A DNA stretch of 64,000 nt from assembly GCF_048282545.1 (NCBI RefSeq), contig NZ_CP182485.1, positions 682,001-746,000 of the forward strand. The letters are read 5' to 3'. Both the position numbers and the translations under genes were made by a program. Source of the DNA: Opacimonas immobilis. Lineage in GTDB: Bacteria; Pseudomonadota; Gammaproteobacteria; Enterobacterales; Alteromonadaceae. The notes under the pieces were generated by a model. The model was given only the letters and a program-made list of their open reading frames with translations, ran no database searches and was not told where the DNA came from. Within the stretch, counting starts at the first letter, position 1, and the number at the start of each line of letters is the position of its first letter. Of this stretch, positions 25,516 through 35,882 are shown piece by piece.

Positions 25516-25684
25516 AAGAGCAAGTTTAAACGAAATTAAGCGTAACGCAAGTTTTTTGTAATAAAATTACGAAAAAACCATCAAAAAAAGACTAAATCTG
25601 TGCCTTTGCAACATTTTATGTTGATAAATTTACAACAATGATGACATTCATTGATGTTTTTCTATGTTTTCATCTTGTGCTCAA

Positions 25685-28483
25685 TTAATGGGCTTCGTCC
25701 CAGTTATCACCCACGTCGGCCTCCACAATCAAGGGGACAGAGAGCGATACGGCATTCTCCATAATTCGAATAATGTTAGGAACGTGCGTATCAAGTGAAT
25801 CCTCTTTGATTTCAAACACTAGTTCATCGTGTACTTGCATTAACATGTAGACGTCTTGGTTGTCTAATTGCTTGATGTAATCGGCCACCGCGAGCATCGA
25901 TAATTTAATAATATCCGCAGCAGTTCCTTGCATGGGTGCATTGATTGCCGCACGTTCAGCTCCTGCTCGTTGTGCGCCATTGGAGGATTTGATGGCTGGT
26001 AAGTATAAACGTCTGCCGTAAACTGTTTCCACATAACCTGTAATTTTTGCCGCTTCCCGTGTCGATTCCATGTAATGTTTTACACCCGGATAGCGCTCGA
26101 AATAGGTGTTGATGTATTGACCAGCTTCACCACGCGGAATATTGAGTTGTTTAGCCAGTCCAAATGCGGACATACCGTAGATCAAACCAAAGTTTATGGC
26201 TTTTGCCGCACGACGTTGTTCGGTTGCAACGTCCTCTAAAGCCACGCCAAATACTTCGGCAGCTGTAGCCCTATGCACATCAAGCCCTTTGGAAAACGCA
26301 TTCAACAACCCTTCGTCTTGTGATAAATGCGCCATGATCCGCAATTCAATTTGTGAATAGTCTGCCGCAACCACTTTGTAACCTGGACGAGCAATAAAGG
26401 CTTTGCGCACTTTGCGTCCTTCCTCATTGCGGATGGGTATGTTTTGCAGATTAGGTTCCGTGGAAGATAAGCGACCAGTTGCTGCCACGGCCTGCTGATA
26501 TGAGGTGTGCACACGCCCACTGCGATGGTCGATCATCTGTGGTAATTTATCGGTATACGTGTTTTTGAGCTTGGTTAAGCCACGAAACTCCATAATGGCT
26601 GCTGGCAGTTCATACTGCATAGCCAGTTCTTGAAGTACTTCTTCAGCGGTAGATGGGGCACCTTTAGGAGTCTTTTTGACAACGGGCAGCCCCATCTTTT
26701 CAAATAAGATATGCTGAAGTTGCTTGGGAGAGCCTAAATTAAATGATTCACCAGCCAGTTCATGTACGTGTTTTTCGAGCTCCATGATCCGAACTGCCAA
26801 CGCTTGAGAGTGTTGAGCTAGGCGCTGTGAGTCGATCAACACACCGTTTTGTTCCATTTGCGCAAGTACATTAGACAATGGCACTTCGAGTTTGTGTGCC
26901 ACATTCGCTAGTGCTGGAGTGGCAACCAGCTGAGGCCAGAGTACTTGATGTAAGCGATACGTAATATCCGCATCTTCTGCAGCATAAGGTGCAGCTACCT
27001 CTAAATCAATCTGATTAAACGTTAAGGCTTTCGCGCCTTTACCGGCAATATCTTCATACTTAATGGTTTCATGACCAAGCTGGCTCAACGACAAATCATC
27101 CATGTTGTGTTTTTGTACACTATTGAGTGCATACGACTCCAGCATGGTATCAAAGGTGACACCGCCTAGAGCGATGTCGTAATTGGCCAGTACATTTTGA
27201 TCGTATTTGATGTTGTGGCCGATTTTCTGTGGCTTGGGGTTTTCCAGTAATGGCTTTAACTGTGCTAACACTTGCTCTCTTGGCAATTGCTCCGGGGCTC
27301 CAGGATAATCATGCGCAACGGGTATGTAGCAGGCTTGATTGGGACCAACACACAAAGAAATACCAACTATTTCAGCTTCGCGATAATGCAATGATGTGGT
27401 TTCCGTATCAATGGCAAATAAAGGCGCTTGCTCACAGCGCTCAATCCACTGTTGTAAGTGTGCTTCACTTAATACCACTTCATACGCATCGCGATTGATT
27501 GGTGGTTGCTCTACCGTTGGTACGGTCGGAGTAGACGTATCGGCATGGGTGGTATCTGGTGAAGTCACTGCGATTACTGGTGAGGTTACTTTTGGAGTGA
27601 AATTGTCACCACTGACTTCCTTGTACCAGCGCTTGAATTCATATGTCTGATATAGCTCAGCAAGCGCATCATTATCCGGTGCTTTGATATCTAAATCGGT
27701 CACTTCGTAAGGTAGGTCAAGATCCACCGCGATCGTGGCAAGCTCGTATGACAATCTTGCTTCTTTTTCATACTGCAACATTTTAGGTGCAAGTGTTTTG
27801 GCCCCGCGAAACGCCAACGTCTGAATTTGATCTAAGTTGTTGTAAATATCTTCAATCCCACCAATACCCTGCAATAGACCTAATGCAGATTTGGCTCCTA
27901 CCCCAGGGACTCCAGGAATGTTGTCGACCTTATCACCTTGTAACGCTAATAAATCAATAATGAGTTCTGGACCAACGCCAAACTTTTCAACAACGCCAGC
28001 TGGATCCATCACGACATTGGTCATGGTATTGACTAGAGTAACGTGCTCATTAACCAACTGTGCCATATCTTTGTCACCCGTACTTACAAGAGTTGGGATC
28101 CCCTTGGCCGAGGCTTTTTTACACAAGGTGCCAATCACATCATCTGCTTCAACGTTCTCTTCTACTAACAAGGGTAACCCCATTGCTTTTATAATTGCAT
28201 GTAATGGCGCAATTTGACTACGCAAGTCATCTGGCATAGGAGGTCGGTTCGCTTTGTATTCAGGATAAATGTCATCGCGGAATGTTTTACCTTTGGCATC
28301 AAAAACCACCCCAATATGCGTTGGCTGATAAGTGTTTAGAAGACTTTTGAGCATGTTGATCACACCATAAATGGCATGAGTGGCTTGCCCTTGCGAGTTG
28401 GACATTGGCGGCATGCCGTGAAATGCGCGGAATAGGTAAGATGAACCATCGACAAGAATGAATGGAGCAGGACTGTCTGACAT
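25685..28483 (-). CDS. polA: DNA polymerase I
   Basis: 932 residues (E. coli 928). The 5'-3' exonuclease domain opens with VDGSSYLFRAFHGMPP. The 3'-5' proofreading domain keeps the catalytic Asp-x-Glu in FAIDTETTS. The polymerase domain has motif A DYSQIELRIMAHLS and motif C VHDELVFE. A Thr/Pro-rich linker (about 300-330) joins the first two domains. It fills gaps and removes Okazaki primers. The gene lies in the conserved polA-spf order. Confidence 0.99.
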   Translation of the reverse strand: MSDSPAPFILVDGSSYLFRAFHGMPPMSNSQGQATHAIYGVINMLKSLLNTYQPTHIGVVFDAKGKTFRDDIYPEYKANRPPMPDDLRSQIAPLHAIIKAMGLPLLVEENVEADDVIGTLCKKASAKGIPTLVSTGDKDMAQLVNEHVTLVNTMTNVVMDPAGVVEKFGVGPELIIDLLALQGDKVDNIPGVPGVGAKSALGLLQGIGGIEDIYNNLDQIQTLAFRGAKTLAPKMLQYEKEARLSYELATIAVDLDLPYEVTDLDIKAPDNDALAELYQTYEFKRWYKEVSGDNFTPKVTSPVIAVTSPDTTHADTSTPTVPTVEQPPINRDAYEVVLSEAHLQQWIERCEQAPLFAIDTETTSLHYREAEIVGISLCVGPNQACYIPVAHDYPGAPEQLPREQVLAQLKPLLENPKPQKIGHNIKYDQNVLANYDIALGGVTFDTMLESYALNSVQKHNMDDLSLSQLGHETIKYEDIAGKGAKALTFNQIDLEVAAPYAAEDADITYRLHQVLWPQLVATPALANVAHKLEVPLSNVLAQMEQNGVLIDSQRLAQHSQALAVRIMELEKHVHELAGESFNLGSPKQLQHILFEKMGLPVVKKTPKGAPSTAEEVLQELAMQYELPAAIMEFRGLTKLKNTYTDKLPQMIDHRSGRVHTSYQQAVAATGRLSSTEPNLQNIPIRNEEGRKVRKAFIARPGYKVVAADYSQIELRIMAHLSQDEGLLNAFSKGLDVHRATAAEVFGVALEDVATEQRRAAKAINFGLIYGMSAFGLAKQLNIPRGEAGQYINTYFERYPGVKHYMESTREAAKITGYVETVYGRRLYLPAIKSSNGAQRAGAERAAINAPMQGTAADIIKLSMLAVADYIKQLDNQDVYMLMQVHDELVFEIKEDSLDTHVPNIIRIMENAVSLSVPLIVEADVGDNWDEAH

Positions 28484-28925
28484 GTGAATACTTATAGTTA
28501 TGATGTATGGCTACATGATGCCACACCTTGATTTTATTGGCTATAGGGGAAGATCGTTAGATTTAAAAGCTGTGGATAACTTTGTGGTTAAACTTGGATT
28601 TTAGGCATGTAAAAGAGTTCAATTATTATGAACAAGCGAAAAATGAGAATTTAAATTACGGTCCGATGTAAAGGTGGTTCTAGTTTTTATAATACGCGCA
28701 ATGATGCGGTTGCGACCCCAAACAAGAGAATTCTAGTCGAAAATGTATTACTAAATCATCCTGATCTACTGATTGAAATTTAGCAAGCTATCAATTAAAA
28801 CACAACTACAAATTCAGAAGATTTTCTAAAGTTCTCATTTTATTAGAAAAAAATACCGGTAAGGGGTTTCGCTTTTGTGTCGACAGGCACATAATAGGGT
28901 AAATTCATCATTACCACTTACAAAT
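28484..28925. other. Intergenic region between polA and trkH
   Basis: About 440 bp without a convincing gene. The two diverging genes must have promoters here. A TATAAT box stands at 28688-28693 on the plus strand, but its -35 partner is poor and it is 230 bp from trkH. I found no hairpin, repeat or operator that stands out. Confidence 0.5.
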
Positions 28926-30377
28926 ATGCAATATCAATCTATTATTCGCATTTTAGGTTTGCTCGCAGCCTTATTCAGTGTGACGATGTTGCCCCCTGCA
29001 TTTGTATCCTTATTTTATCAAGATGGCTCAGGTTTACCCTTTGTCCTTGCTTTTTTCACTTGTATTATTACCGGCTTGGTGTTTTGGTATCCAAACCGTC
29101 ATCACAAACGCGATTTGCGCGCCAAGGAAGGTTTTTTGATCGTGGTGTTGTTTTGGATCGTGTTAGGTAGTTTTGGTGCGGTGCCTTTTGCGTTGCTTGA
29201 ACAGCCAAACATGTCACTCACGGATGCGTTTTTTGAATCCTTTTCCGGATTAACGACAACCGGTGCCACCGTGATTGAAGGCATCGAGTTTTTACCCCAA
29301 TCGATGCAGTTTTATCGACAGCAACTACAGTGGCTAGGAGGTATGGGGATCATTGTATTGGCGGTCGCTATTTTGCCGCTTTTAGGTGTGGGTGGTATGC
29401 AGCTGTATCGCGCCGAAACCCCTGGACCGGTTAAAGACACCAAAATGACCCCGCGAATTGCCGAAACCGCCAAACAATTGTGGTTTATTTACCTAGGTTT
29501 AACGACGGCTTGTACCGTTGCGTATTATATGGCGGGAATGGACTGGTTTGATGCCATATGTCATGCGTTTTCCACTATCGCCATTGGTGGATTTTCTACT
29601 CATGATGCGAGTTTAGGATATTTTAACTCACCGCTGATTAATTTTGTGTGCGTGATATTTTTGTGGATCGCCGCGCTGAATTTTGCGCTTCACTTTGCCA
29701 CGGTTTCAGGTCGTTCGCTCAAACACTACTGGCGTGATCCGGAGTTTAAAGCGTTCTTTGTCATTCAATTTGCTGTCATTGCGGTATGCTTCTTGGTGCT
29801 CATACAACACAGTTATTATGAGTCTGCCGAAATTGCTTTTGACCAAGCCATGTTCCAAGCTGTATCTATTAGTACCACGGCTGGGTTTGCGACAACGGAT
29901 TTTTCGGCATGGCCGGTGTTTTTGCCTTTGTTATTGATATTTTCGAGTTTCATTGGTGGCTGCGCCGGTTCAACGGGTGGCGGCCTCAAAGTGATCCGTG
30001 TGTTTTTGCTCTACCTGCAGGGTAAGCGTGAGGTGAATCGCTTGATTCACCCCAAGGCCATTTATTCTGTCAAACTTGGCCAGCGGGCGATGCCTGATCG
30101 CGTGATTGAAGCGGTGTGGGGATTTTTTGCGGCCTATGCAATTGTGTTTGTGGTGATAATGATTGCATTACTTGGCACCGGGATGGATGACATTACTGCA
30201 TTTACCGCTACAGCGGCGACGCTAAACAATTTGGGCCCAGGCTTAGGTCAAGTGGCAAGCACGTATGCAAGTGTGACCGATTCAGGTAAGTGGATCCTAG
30301 TTTTGGCCATGTTGTTCGGCCGCTTAGAGATATTCTCTTTATTGGTTCTGTTTTCTCCGACCTTCTGGCGCTCGTAA
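28926..30377 (+). CDS. trkH: Trk potassium uptake system membrane subunit TrkH
   Basis: 483 residues from the ATG at 28926 (MQYQSIIRILGLLAALFS), the E. coli length; an in-frame TTG 51 bases upstream would add a non-conserved leader. Multiple membrane segments hold the four half-pore loops of the family, including SGLTTTGATVI, TIAIGGFSTHD, STTAGFATTDFS and TAATLNNLGPGLG. It forms the K+ channel gated by TrkA, encoded convergently 26 bp away. Confidence 0.96.
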   Translation: MQYQSIIRILGLLAALFSVTMLPPAFVSLFYQDGSGLPFVLAFFTCIITGLVFWYPNRHHKRDLRAKEGFLIVVLFWIVLGSFGAVPFALLEQPNMSLTDAFFESFSGLTTTGATVIEGIEFLPQSMQFYRQQLQWLGGMGIIVLAVAILPLLGVGGMQLYRAETPGPVKDTKMTPRIAETAKQLWFIYLGLTTACTVAYYMAGMDWFDAICHAFSTIAIGGFSTHDASLGYFNSPLINFVCVIFLWIAALNFALHFATVSGRSLKHYWRDPEFKAFFVIQFAVIAVCFLVLIQHSYYESAEIAFDQAMFQAVSISTTAGFATTDFSAWPVFLPLLLIFSSFIGGCAGSTGGGLKVIRVFLLYLQGKREVNRLIHPKAIYSVKLGQRAMPDRVIEAVWGFFAAYAIVFVVIMIALLGTGMDDITAFTATAATLNNLGPGLGQVASTYASVTDSGKWILVLAMLFGRLEIFSLLVLFSPTFWRS

Positions 30378-30403
30378 ATTCGTATTTCGTATACTAAGAA
30401 TGC

Positions 30404-31780
30404 TTAGAAGAAAAATGCCGTCGGTTGGAACAGCTTTTCCACATCTGGAATGTATTTTTTATCCACTAAGAACATGATGACATGGTCATCCGCTTGAATG
30501 ACTGTATCTGAATGAGCAATGATTACAGCATCATCCCGCACTACCGCGCCAATGGTTGTGCCCGGCGGGAGTTTGATATCACCGATGGCTTTGCCAACCA
30601 CTTTTGAGGTTTTTTCATCGCCATGGGCAATGGCCTCAATGGCCTCTGCCGCGCCACGCCGAAGTGAGTAAACATTAACGATATCGCCTTTGCGCACATG
30701 AGTCAGCAATGCGGAAATAGTGGCTTGCTGCGGTGAAAACGCAATATCGATATCGCCCCCCTGCACGAGATCCACATACGCGCTCCTTTGAATAAGCGTC
30801 ATGACTTTTTTGGCGCCCATGTGTTTGGCTAACATGGCCGACATGATATTGGCTTCATCGTCATCCGTCACCGCGATAAAGGCATCAATGTTGTCGACGT
30901 TTTCCTCATCCAATAGCTCAAAACTCGAAGCATCGCCATTGAGCACAATCGTATTGTCCAAATTACCGGACAAAAACTTGGCGCGTTTTTCATTAAATTC
31001 AATCAGTTTGACGTAATGATTGTGCTCCAAACGTCGAGCTAGACCAGCGCCAATCAAGCCACCCCCAGCAATCATGATGCGTTTGTAGTTGGTTTCGAGC
31101 TTTTGTAGCTCAGACATGACCGCGCGAATATGTTTGGTATCCGCAATAAAAAAGACCTCATCATCGGCTTCAATGACGGTTGTCCCTAATGGACGAATTG
31201 GGCGCCCACGACGATAAATCGCTGCAACTCGGGTTTCCACATTGGGCATGTGCGCTTTTAAGGCGGATAATGCATGACCAACCAATAGTCCACCGTAATA
31301 GGCTTTTACTGCAACTAACGAGGCCTTGCCTTCGGCAAATTCAACGACCTGCAATGCACCAGGATAATCAATCAAGCGTTTGATGGCTTTGGTCACTAGC
31401 TGTTCGGGCGCAATAATGTGATCAACGGGAATATCTTGGTGTTTGAACAATTGGTCTTTGTAGACCACGTATTGTTCGGAGCGAACTCGGGCGATTTTGG
31501 TTGGTGTACTAAAGATGCTGTGGGCAACTTGGCAGGCGAGCATATTCGATTCATCCGAATTTGTTACCGCAATCAGCATATCCGCATCTTCAGCCCCCGC
31601 TTGGCGTAACACGTCTGGGTGCGACCCTATGCCTTGCACGACTTGGATGTCCAATCGATCTTTTAGGCTACTCAACGCACCTTCATTTGCGTCAATTAAA
31701 GTAATGTCGTTTTTTTCGCCGACTAGGTTCTCTGCAAGGGTGCCACCGACTTGGCCTGCGCCAAGAATGATTATTTTCAT
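30404..31780 (-). CDS. trkA: Trk potassium transport NAD-binding subunit TrkA
   Basis: 458 residues, exactly the E. coli length. There are two RCK modules: the first opens KIIILGAGQVGGTLAENL, and the second near 235 has IMIAGGGLIGAGLARRL, both with the Rossmann glycine motif. NAD(H) or ATP binding gates TrkH. It is downstream of rsmB in the conserved def-fmt-rsmB-trkA cluster and ends facing trkH. Confidence 0.98.
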   Translation of the reverse strand: MKIIILGAGQVGGTLAENLVGEKNDITLIDANEGALSSLKDRLDIQVVQGIGSHPDVLRQAGAEDADMLIAVTNSDESNMLACQVAHSIFSTPTKIARVRSEQYVVYKDQLFKHQDIPVDHIIAPEQLVTKAIKRLIDYPGALQVVEFAEGKASLVAVKAYYGGLLVGHALSALKAHMPNVETRVAAIYRRGRPIRPLGTTVIEADDEVFFIADTKHIRAVMSELQKLETNYKRIMIAGGGLIGAGLARRLEHNHYVKLIEFNEKRAKFLSGNLDNTIVLNGDASSFELLDEENVDNIDAFIAVTDDDEANIMSAMLAKHMGAKKVMTLIQRSAYVDLVQGGDIDIAFSPQQATISALLTHVRKGDIVNVYSLRRGAAEAIEAIAHGDEKTSKVVGKAIGDIKLPPGTTIGAVVRDDAVIIAHSDTVIQADDHVIMFLVDKKYIPDVEKLFQPTAFFF

Positions 31781-31805
31781 GCCAGTTTACGCCATGTTGT
31801 ATACG

Positions 31806-33134
31806 TCATGCATCACTGTGTTTGTGCAGTAGTGCGTAATAAAATCCATCACATTGTGCCGTATTGGGGGTAATTTGCAATCCTATCGCCCCATAATTAG
31901 TAAAATCGTTAAGTATTTCAGTCGGTAATGCTGCCAGCGTCGCATTTGAGTGACGGCCTAAAAAGGCTTGGATCTGCTCAGCATTTTCGCTTTGCAAAAT
32001 AGAGCAGGTGGCGTATAACAGACGCCCGCCAGGTTTTAAGACCTGCCAAAGTTGCTCGAGGATATGCTGCTGTGTGACGATCAGTTGGTCGATATCTGAG
32101 GCTTTACGCAGCCAACGAATATCAGGGTGTTTGCGGATCACACCCGTAGCAGAACACGGGGCATCACATAAGATAAAATCATACTGCCCACAGGCCTCAT
32201 CACCCCACTGCTGAGGGTTACCTGCATCGGCACATAACAAAGTCGCATTAAGACCTAGACGAAATAAATTGTCAGATACTCGCTCAAGACGCTTAGCATC
32301 ATTATCTAAGGCAACGAGTTGACTTAAATCGGGTTGCAACGTTAATAGATGTGCAGTTTTACCACCGGGTGCGGCGCAAGCATCTAAGCCTCGTTCCCCC
32401 GGCTTAGGTTGTAAAATGTGCGCCGCTAATTGCGCTGCACCATCTTGCACCGCAAACCAGCCAGCATGGTAACCTGGAAGCTCTGTCACCACCACTGGGG
32501 TCGCTAAACACAAACCATGAGGCAATGCGTCTACAGTGGTGCTATCAATGCCTCGATCTTTGAGCATTTGTTGGTATTTCGTCACTGAAACATAGCGCGG
32601 ATTGATGCGTAACCACATCGGTGCGGTTTGCTGCATGGCGCTGAGAATATCTTCTAGCTGTTCAGGATATTGCGATTGTAGTTGCTTGTAGAGCCATTTC
32701 GGTAATCCAGCTTGTGCGGCATCACCAGTGACTTTTTGTTGGGCTAAATCGTCTCGGACAAAGCGCCGTAGAACCGCATTGATTAATCCTTTTAACCCTT
32801 GTCCTCCTAAAATAGAAGCCGCTTCAACGGTTGAGCTGACGGCTGCATGATCCGCTACACGCATGGCATAGAGCTGGTAAAACCCAACCATAAGCAAGTG
32901 TTCTAAAACTTTTTTATTACCTTTGAGTGGTTTATCGAGACTGGTTCTGACCCAATGCTGGTACTGAGGTAATTCACGCAAAACCCCATAAACGGCATGT
33001 TGTAACCAAGCTTTGTCTTTTTGGTTGAGTGCTTGTTGGTATTTGGGTAACACCTGACGAGCAGATTGTCCTTGCTCTAAGATATCGAATAAGGCTTTGG
33101 CACTGTTGGCGCGCAGTTTCGCTCCGGGCGTCAT
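31806..33134 (-). CDS. rsmB: 16S rRNA (cytosine-967-C5) methyltransferase RsmB
   Basis: 442 residues from the ATG at 33134 (MTPGAKLRANSAKAL). This ATG overlaps the fmt stop as ATGA, the classic coupled start, so I prefer it to the frame opening 24 bases earlier. An N-terminal NusB-like domain (about 10-140) precedes the Rossmann domain, with GLDACAAPGGKTAH for SAM and the catalytic cysteines in CDAPCSATG and YATCSI. The enzyme methylates C967 of 16S rRNA. Confidence 0.97.
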   Translation of the reverse strand: MTPGAKLRANSAKALFDILEQGQSARQVLPKYQQALNQKDKAWLQHAVYGVLRELPQYQHWVRTSLDKPLKGNKKVLEHLLMVGFYQLYAMRVADHAAVSSTVEAASILGGQGLKGLINAVLRRFVRDDLAQQKVTGDAAQAGLPKWLYKQLQSQYPEQLEDILSAMQQTAPMWLRINPRYVSVTKYQQMLKDRGIDSTTVDALPHGLCLATPVVVTELPGYHAGWFAVQDGAAQLAAHILQPKPGERGLDACAAPGGKTAHLLTLQPDLSQLVALDNDAKRLERVSDNLFRLGLNATLLCADAGNPQQWGDEACGQYDFILCDAPCSATGVIRKHPDIRWLRKASDIDQLIVTQQHILEQLWQVLKPGGRLLYATCSILQSENAEQIQAFLGRHSNATLAALPTEILNDFTNYGAIGLQITPNTAQCDGFYYALLHKHSDA

Positions 33135-34066
33135 AATATGGTTCCTGGCGCAAACCAATCTTGTCTGGCATTGAAAACATCGGCAAAGGGCATGGCTTTT
33201 TTATTTGGGATCTGGCACTGAGTGATACGTAACGCTTGATCCCCAGTTTGCACGACTAAGCCAGTTTTGTCCGCACTCAAAATCGAACCAGGTGGTGCGG
33301 TTGACGAACTATAATCTACTACTGCAGACCATACTTTGACGGCTTGATCTGCGCATTCAAAAAATGCAACCGGCCATGGATTAAACGCGCGTACATTGCG
33401 GGCTAACTGCTCAGCACTCTGTTTCCAATCAATCAAGGCTTCGGCTTTGGACAGTTTTTTAGCGTAGTTGGCAAGCGCATCGTTTTGAGGCTCAGGGCTA
33501 AATTCACTTAAATTATTCAATACGTGAACAAGTGCCTTTGGTCCCTGTTTTGCCAGTTTGCTATATAAGGTGGCACTGGTGTCGCTGGCCTCGATAGGGC
33601 AATGGGTCTTAAATAGCATGTCGCCGGTATCAAGTCCTTCATCCATTTGCATAATAGTGACGCCAGTGGCGTCATCACCTGCCCAGATGGCTCGCTGGAT
33701 AGGGGCGGCACCGCGCCATCGAGGTAGTAGTGAACCGTGCACATTGAGACAGCCAAACCGAGGCGTGTCCAAAACGATTTTGGGTAAAATTAACCCGTAT
33801 GCGACCACAACCATGACATCGGCATTGAGTGCACCTAGTTCGTCGATGCTTTCTGGTGATTTAAAATTATCCGGTTGATATACGGCAATATCATGTTGTA
33901 GAGCGAGGCTTTTTACTGCGCTAGCAGTGAGCTTTTTGCCTCGTCCCGCGGGGCGGTCGGGTTGCGTGTAGACTGCAACCACATTGTGTGATGAATCCAG
34001 TAGCGCGTCTAGATGATCGGCGGCGAATTCTGGCGTTCCCGCAAAAACGATGTTTAAAGGTGTCAC
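33131..34066 (-). CDS. fmt: Methionyl-tRNA formyltransferase
   Basis: 311 residues from a GTG at 34066 (VTPLNIVFAGTPEFAA), near the E. coli length of 315. The frame is open 20 codons further into def, but AGGA stands 8 bases before this GTG and the conserved protein starts here. The folate-binding segment VHGSLLPRWRGAAPIQRAI carries the catalytic Asn/His region of the family. It formylates initiator Met-tRNA and pairs with def just upstream. Confidence 0.95.
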   Translation of the reverse strand: MTPLNIVFAGTPEFAADHLDALLDSSHNVVAVYTQPDRPAGRGKKLTASAVKSLALQHDIAVYQPDNFKSPESIDELGALNADVMVVVAYGLILPKIVLDTPRFGCLNVHGSLLPRWRGAAPIQRAIWAGDDATGVTIMQMDEGLDTGDMLFKTHCPIEASDTSATLYSKLAKQGPKALVHVLNNLSEFSPEPQNDALANYAKKLSKAEALIDWKQSAEQLARNVRAFNPWPVAFFECADQAVKVWSAVVDYSSSTAPPGSILSADKTGLVVQTGDQALRITQCQIPNKKAMPFADVFNARQDWFAPGTIL

Positions 34067-34085
34067 TAAGAGTTCCTGTAATGAA

Positions 34086-34601
34086 TTACGCGTTTGCTCG
34101 AGCCGCAAGCCGAGCTTCTTTTTCAAGTTTTTTCATAATGCGTTGGCGTTTGAGTGGGGATAAGTAATCCACAAACAACTTTCCTGCCAGGTGGTCCATT
34201 TCATGTTGAATACAAATCGCCAAGAGACCGTCAGCCTCTAATATGAAGGTATCACCTTTTTCATTCAATGCTTCAACTGTGATGCGCTCAGCGCGCTCGA
34301 CCTTGGCGTAATTTCCAGGTACAGACAAGCAGCCTTCTTCATTGATCATGACGCCTTCTTTAGCAATGATCTTTGGATTGATAAATACCCTAGGCTCGTC
34401 TTGTCCTTCAGACACATCCATTACGATAACTTGCTTATGAACGTCTACTTGTGTTGCAGCAAGGCCTATTCCGCGCTCTTCTTTCATGGTCTCAAACATG
34501 TCAGCGATTAGCGTTTGGATTGTTGCATCGACTGTCGCAACTGGTTTGGCAACCGTACGTAAGCGTTCATCAGGGAAGGTAAGTACTGTTAATACCGCCA
34601 T
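34086..34601 (-). CDS. def: Peptide deformylase
   Basis: 171 residues (E. coli 169). All three metal-site motifs are intact: GIGLAATQV (motif 1), EEGCLSVPG (motif 2, metal Cys) and QHEMDHLAG (motif 3, HExxH). It removes the N-formyl group from new proteins. It is divergent from the LysM gene and heads def-fmt-rsmB-trkA. Confidence 0.98.
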   Translation of the reverse strand: MAVLTVLTFPDERLRTVAKPVATVDATIQTLIADMFETMKEERGIGLAATQVDVHKQVIVMDVSEGQDEPRVFINPKIIAKEGVMINEEGCLSVPGNYAKVERAERITVEALNEKGDTFILEADGLLAICIQHEMDHLAGKLFVDYLSPLKRQRIMKKLEKEARLAARANA

Positions 34602-34749
34602 GTTCCGTCCTTCAAATTGGTTTCACTGTAAATTAATTAAAGTATAACACTGGATAACCAAGCATAAAAAAACTGGACTCTCCGTATTGTGCTTTTGGGC
34701 TATTCTAACACCATTCAAAACAAATAGGCGAACGGATAGGTGAGCGGTT

Positions 34750-35823
34750 ATGCCGAATTATAGGTGGCGATACAATATAATCTTATGTCTGATAGGCGGG
34801 GGTATGACGTTTAATCTCACGGCGCAAGTTCGTCCAACTAAGGTCATAATTCGCAGCGATGCGCCAACGGTTTATACCGCAGTGAAAGGCGATACGCTGT
34901 GGGATATTTCCGAGTTGTTCCTCAATGATCCATGGCTCTGGCCAAAACTTTGGCGAAATAATCCCGAAATCATTAACCCGCACTGGATTTATCCAGGTGA
35001 CAGTATTCGCATTCGCTATATTGATGGCGAACCTCAGTTACAGATCCAACGAGCCAAACCGAGCCTGACCTTATTACCTAAGGGAAAGCGCACAGTCAAA
35101 ATGCCCGAGCCAATTCGGAATTTTGATTGGCAAAAGGTTCTGGCGCATCTTAATCAAGACCGGGTACTCAATTTATCAGAGCGAGGACACGGGCGAATAT
35201 TAGGCAATCAAAACGGCAGTTTATTGTTTGCCAAACACGATATACTATTTGCGCAATTACCCCAAAACTGGTCGGTAGGTCAGTTACATGCGGTGCGTGA
35301 GTCACATATACTCTATTCTATTGATGGTGAGCCACTGGCCACAGTGGCCCATCATATTGCAGATGTTGAAGTTGCTGAGTTGCATAATAAACAACGAGGG
35401 TTGGTGAGAGTCTTTGAGCAAAACAAAGAAATCATGCAAGGTGACTGGCTGTTGCCTTCTCAGACAATATTGCCAGAAGATTTGTTTTTGCATCTAGCGC
35501 AAGAAGAAGTGGGTGTTGTGATCGGTGGTCTAGAGCCAAGAGAGATATTCGCACAAGGAGATATTGTGATTGTGCAACATGCTGAGCCTTTGTCCTTGGG
35601 TTTAATTATGGGGCTGTATCAAGCAGGACTGGATATTCAACACACTGTGCATCGTACAATCTATGTGGATGAATCAAGTTGGTTAGTGCATGGCGGTATG
35701 CCTCAACCTGATTTGAAAGTGGGCGAGGTGGTCATCGTGCATTCACAAGCGAATTTAAGTTATGGCTATGTGCTCAATGCACAATCTGCTATATCCATCG
35801 GAGCGCTTTCAGGCCGCCCATAA
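34750..35823 (+). CDS. Exported LysM-domain protein
   Basis: 357 residues. A signal peptide (about 1-26) is followed by one LysM module at about 42-90 (YTAVKGDTLWDISELFLNDP and the NPHWIYPGDSIRI end). The C-terminal 250 residues have no obvious catalytic motif. Proteins of this kind are commonly encoded between def and dprA in gammaproteobacteria. LysM binds the glycan chain of peptidoglycan, so a wall-associated role is likely. No function is assigned. Confidence 0.88.
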   Translation: MPNYRWRYNIILCLIGGGMTFNLTAQVRPTKVIIRSDAPTVYTAVKGDTLWDISELFLNDPWLWPKLWRNNPEIINPHWIYPGDSIRIRYIDGEPQLQIQRAKPSLTLLPKGKRTVKMPEPIRNFDWQKVLAHLNQDRVLNLSERGHGRILGNQNGSLLFAKHDILFAQLPQNWSVGQLHAVRESHILYSIDGEPLATVAHHIADVEVAELHNKQRGLVRVFEQNKEIMQGDWLLPSQTILPEDLFLHLAQEEVGVVIGGLEPREIFAQGDIVIVQHAEPLSLGLIMGLYQAGLDIQHTVHRTIYVDESSWLVHGGMPQPDLKVGEVVIVHSQANLSYGYVLNAQSAISIGALSGRP

Positions 35824-35882
35824 GTTGAATCAAAAACGTGGTCGGCTCGAGCATATAGGCTTCATTTATTCGGAGTCTTACC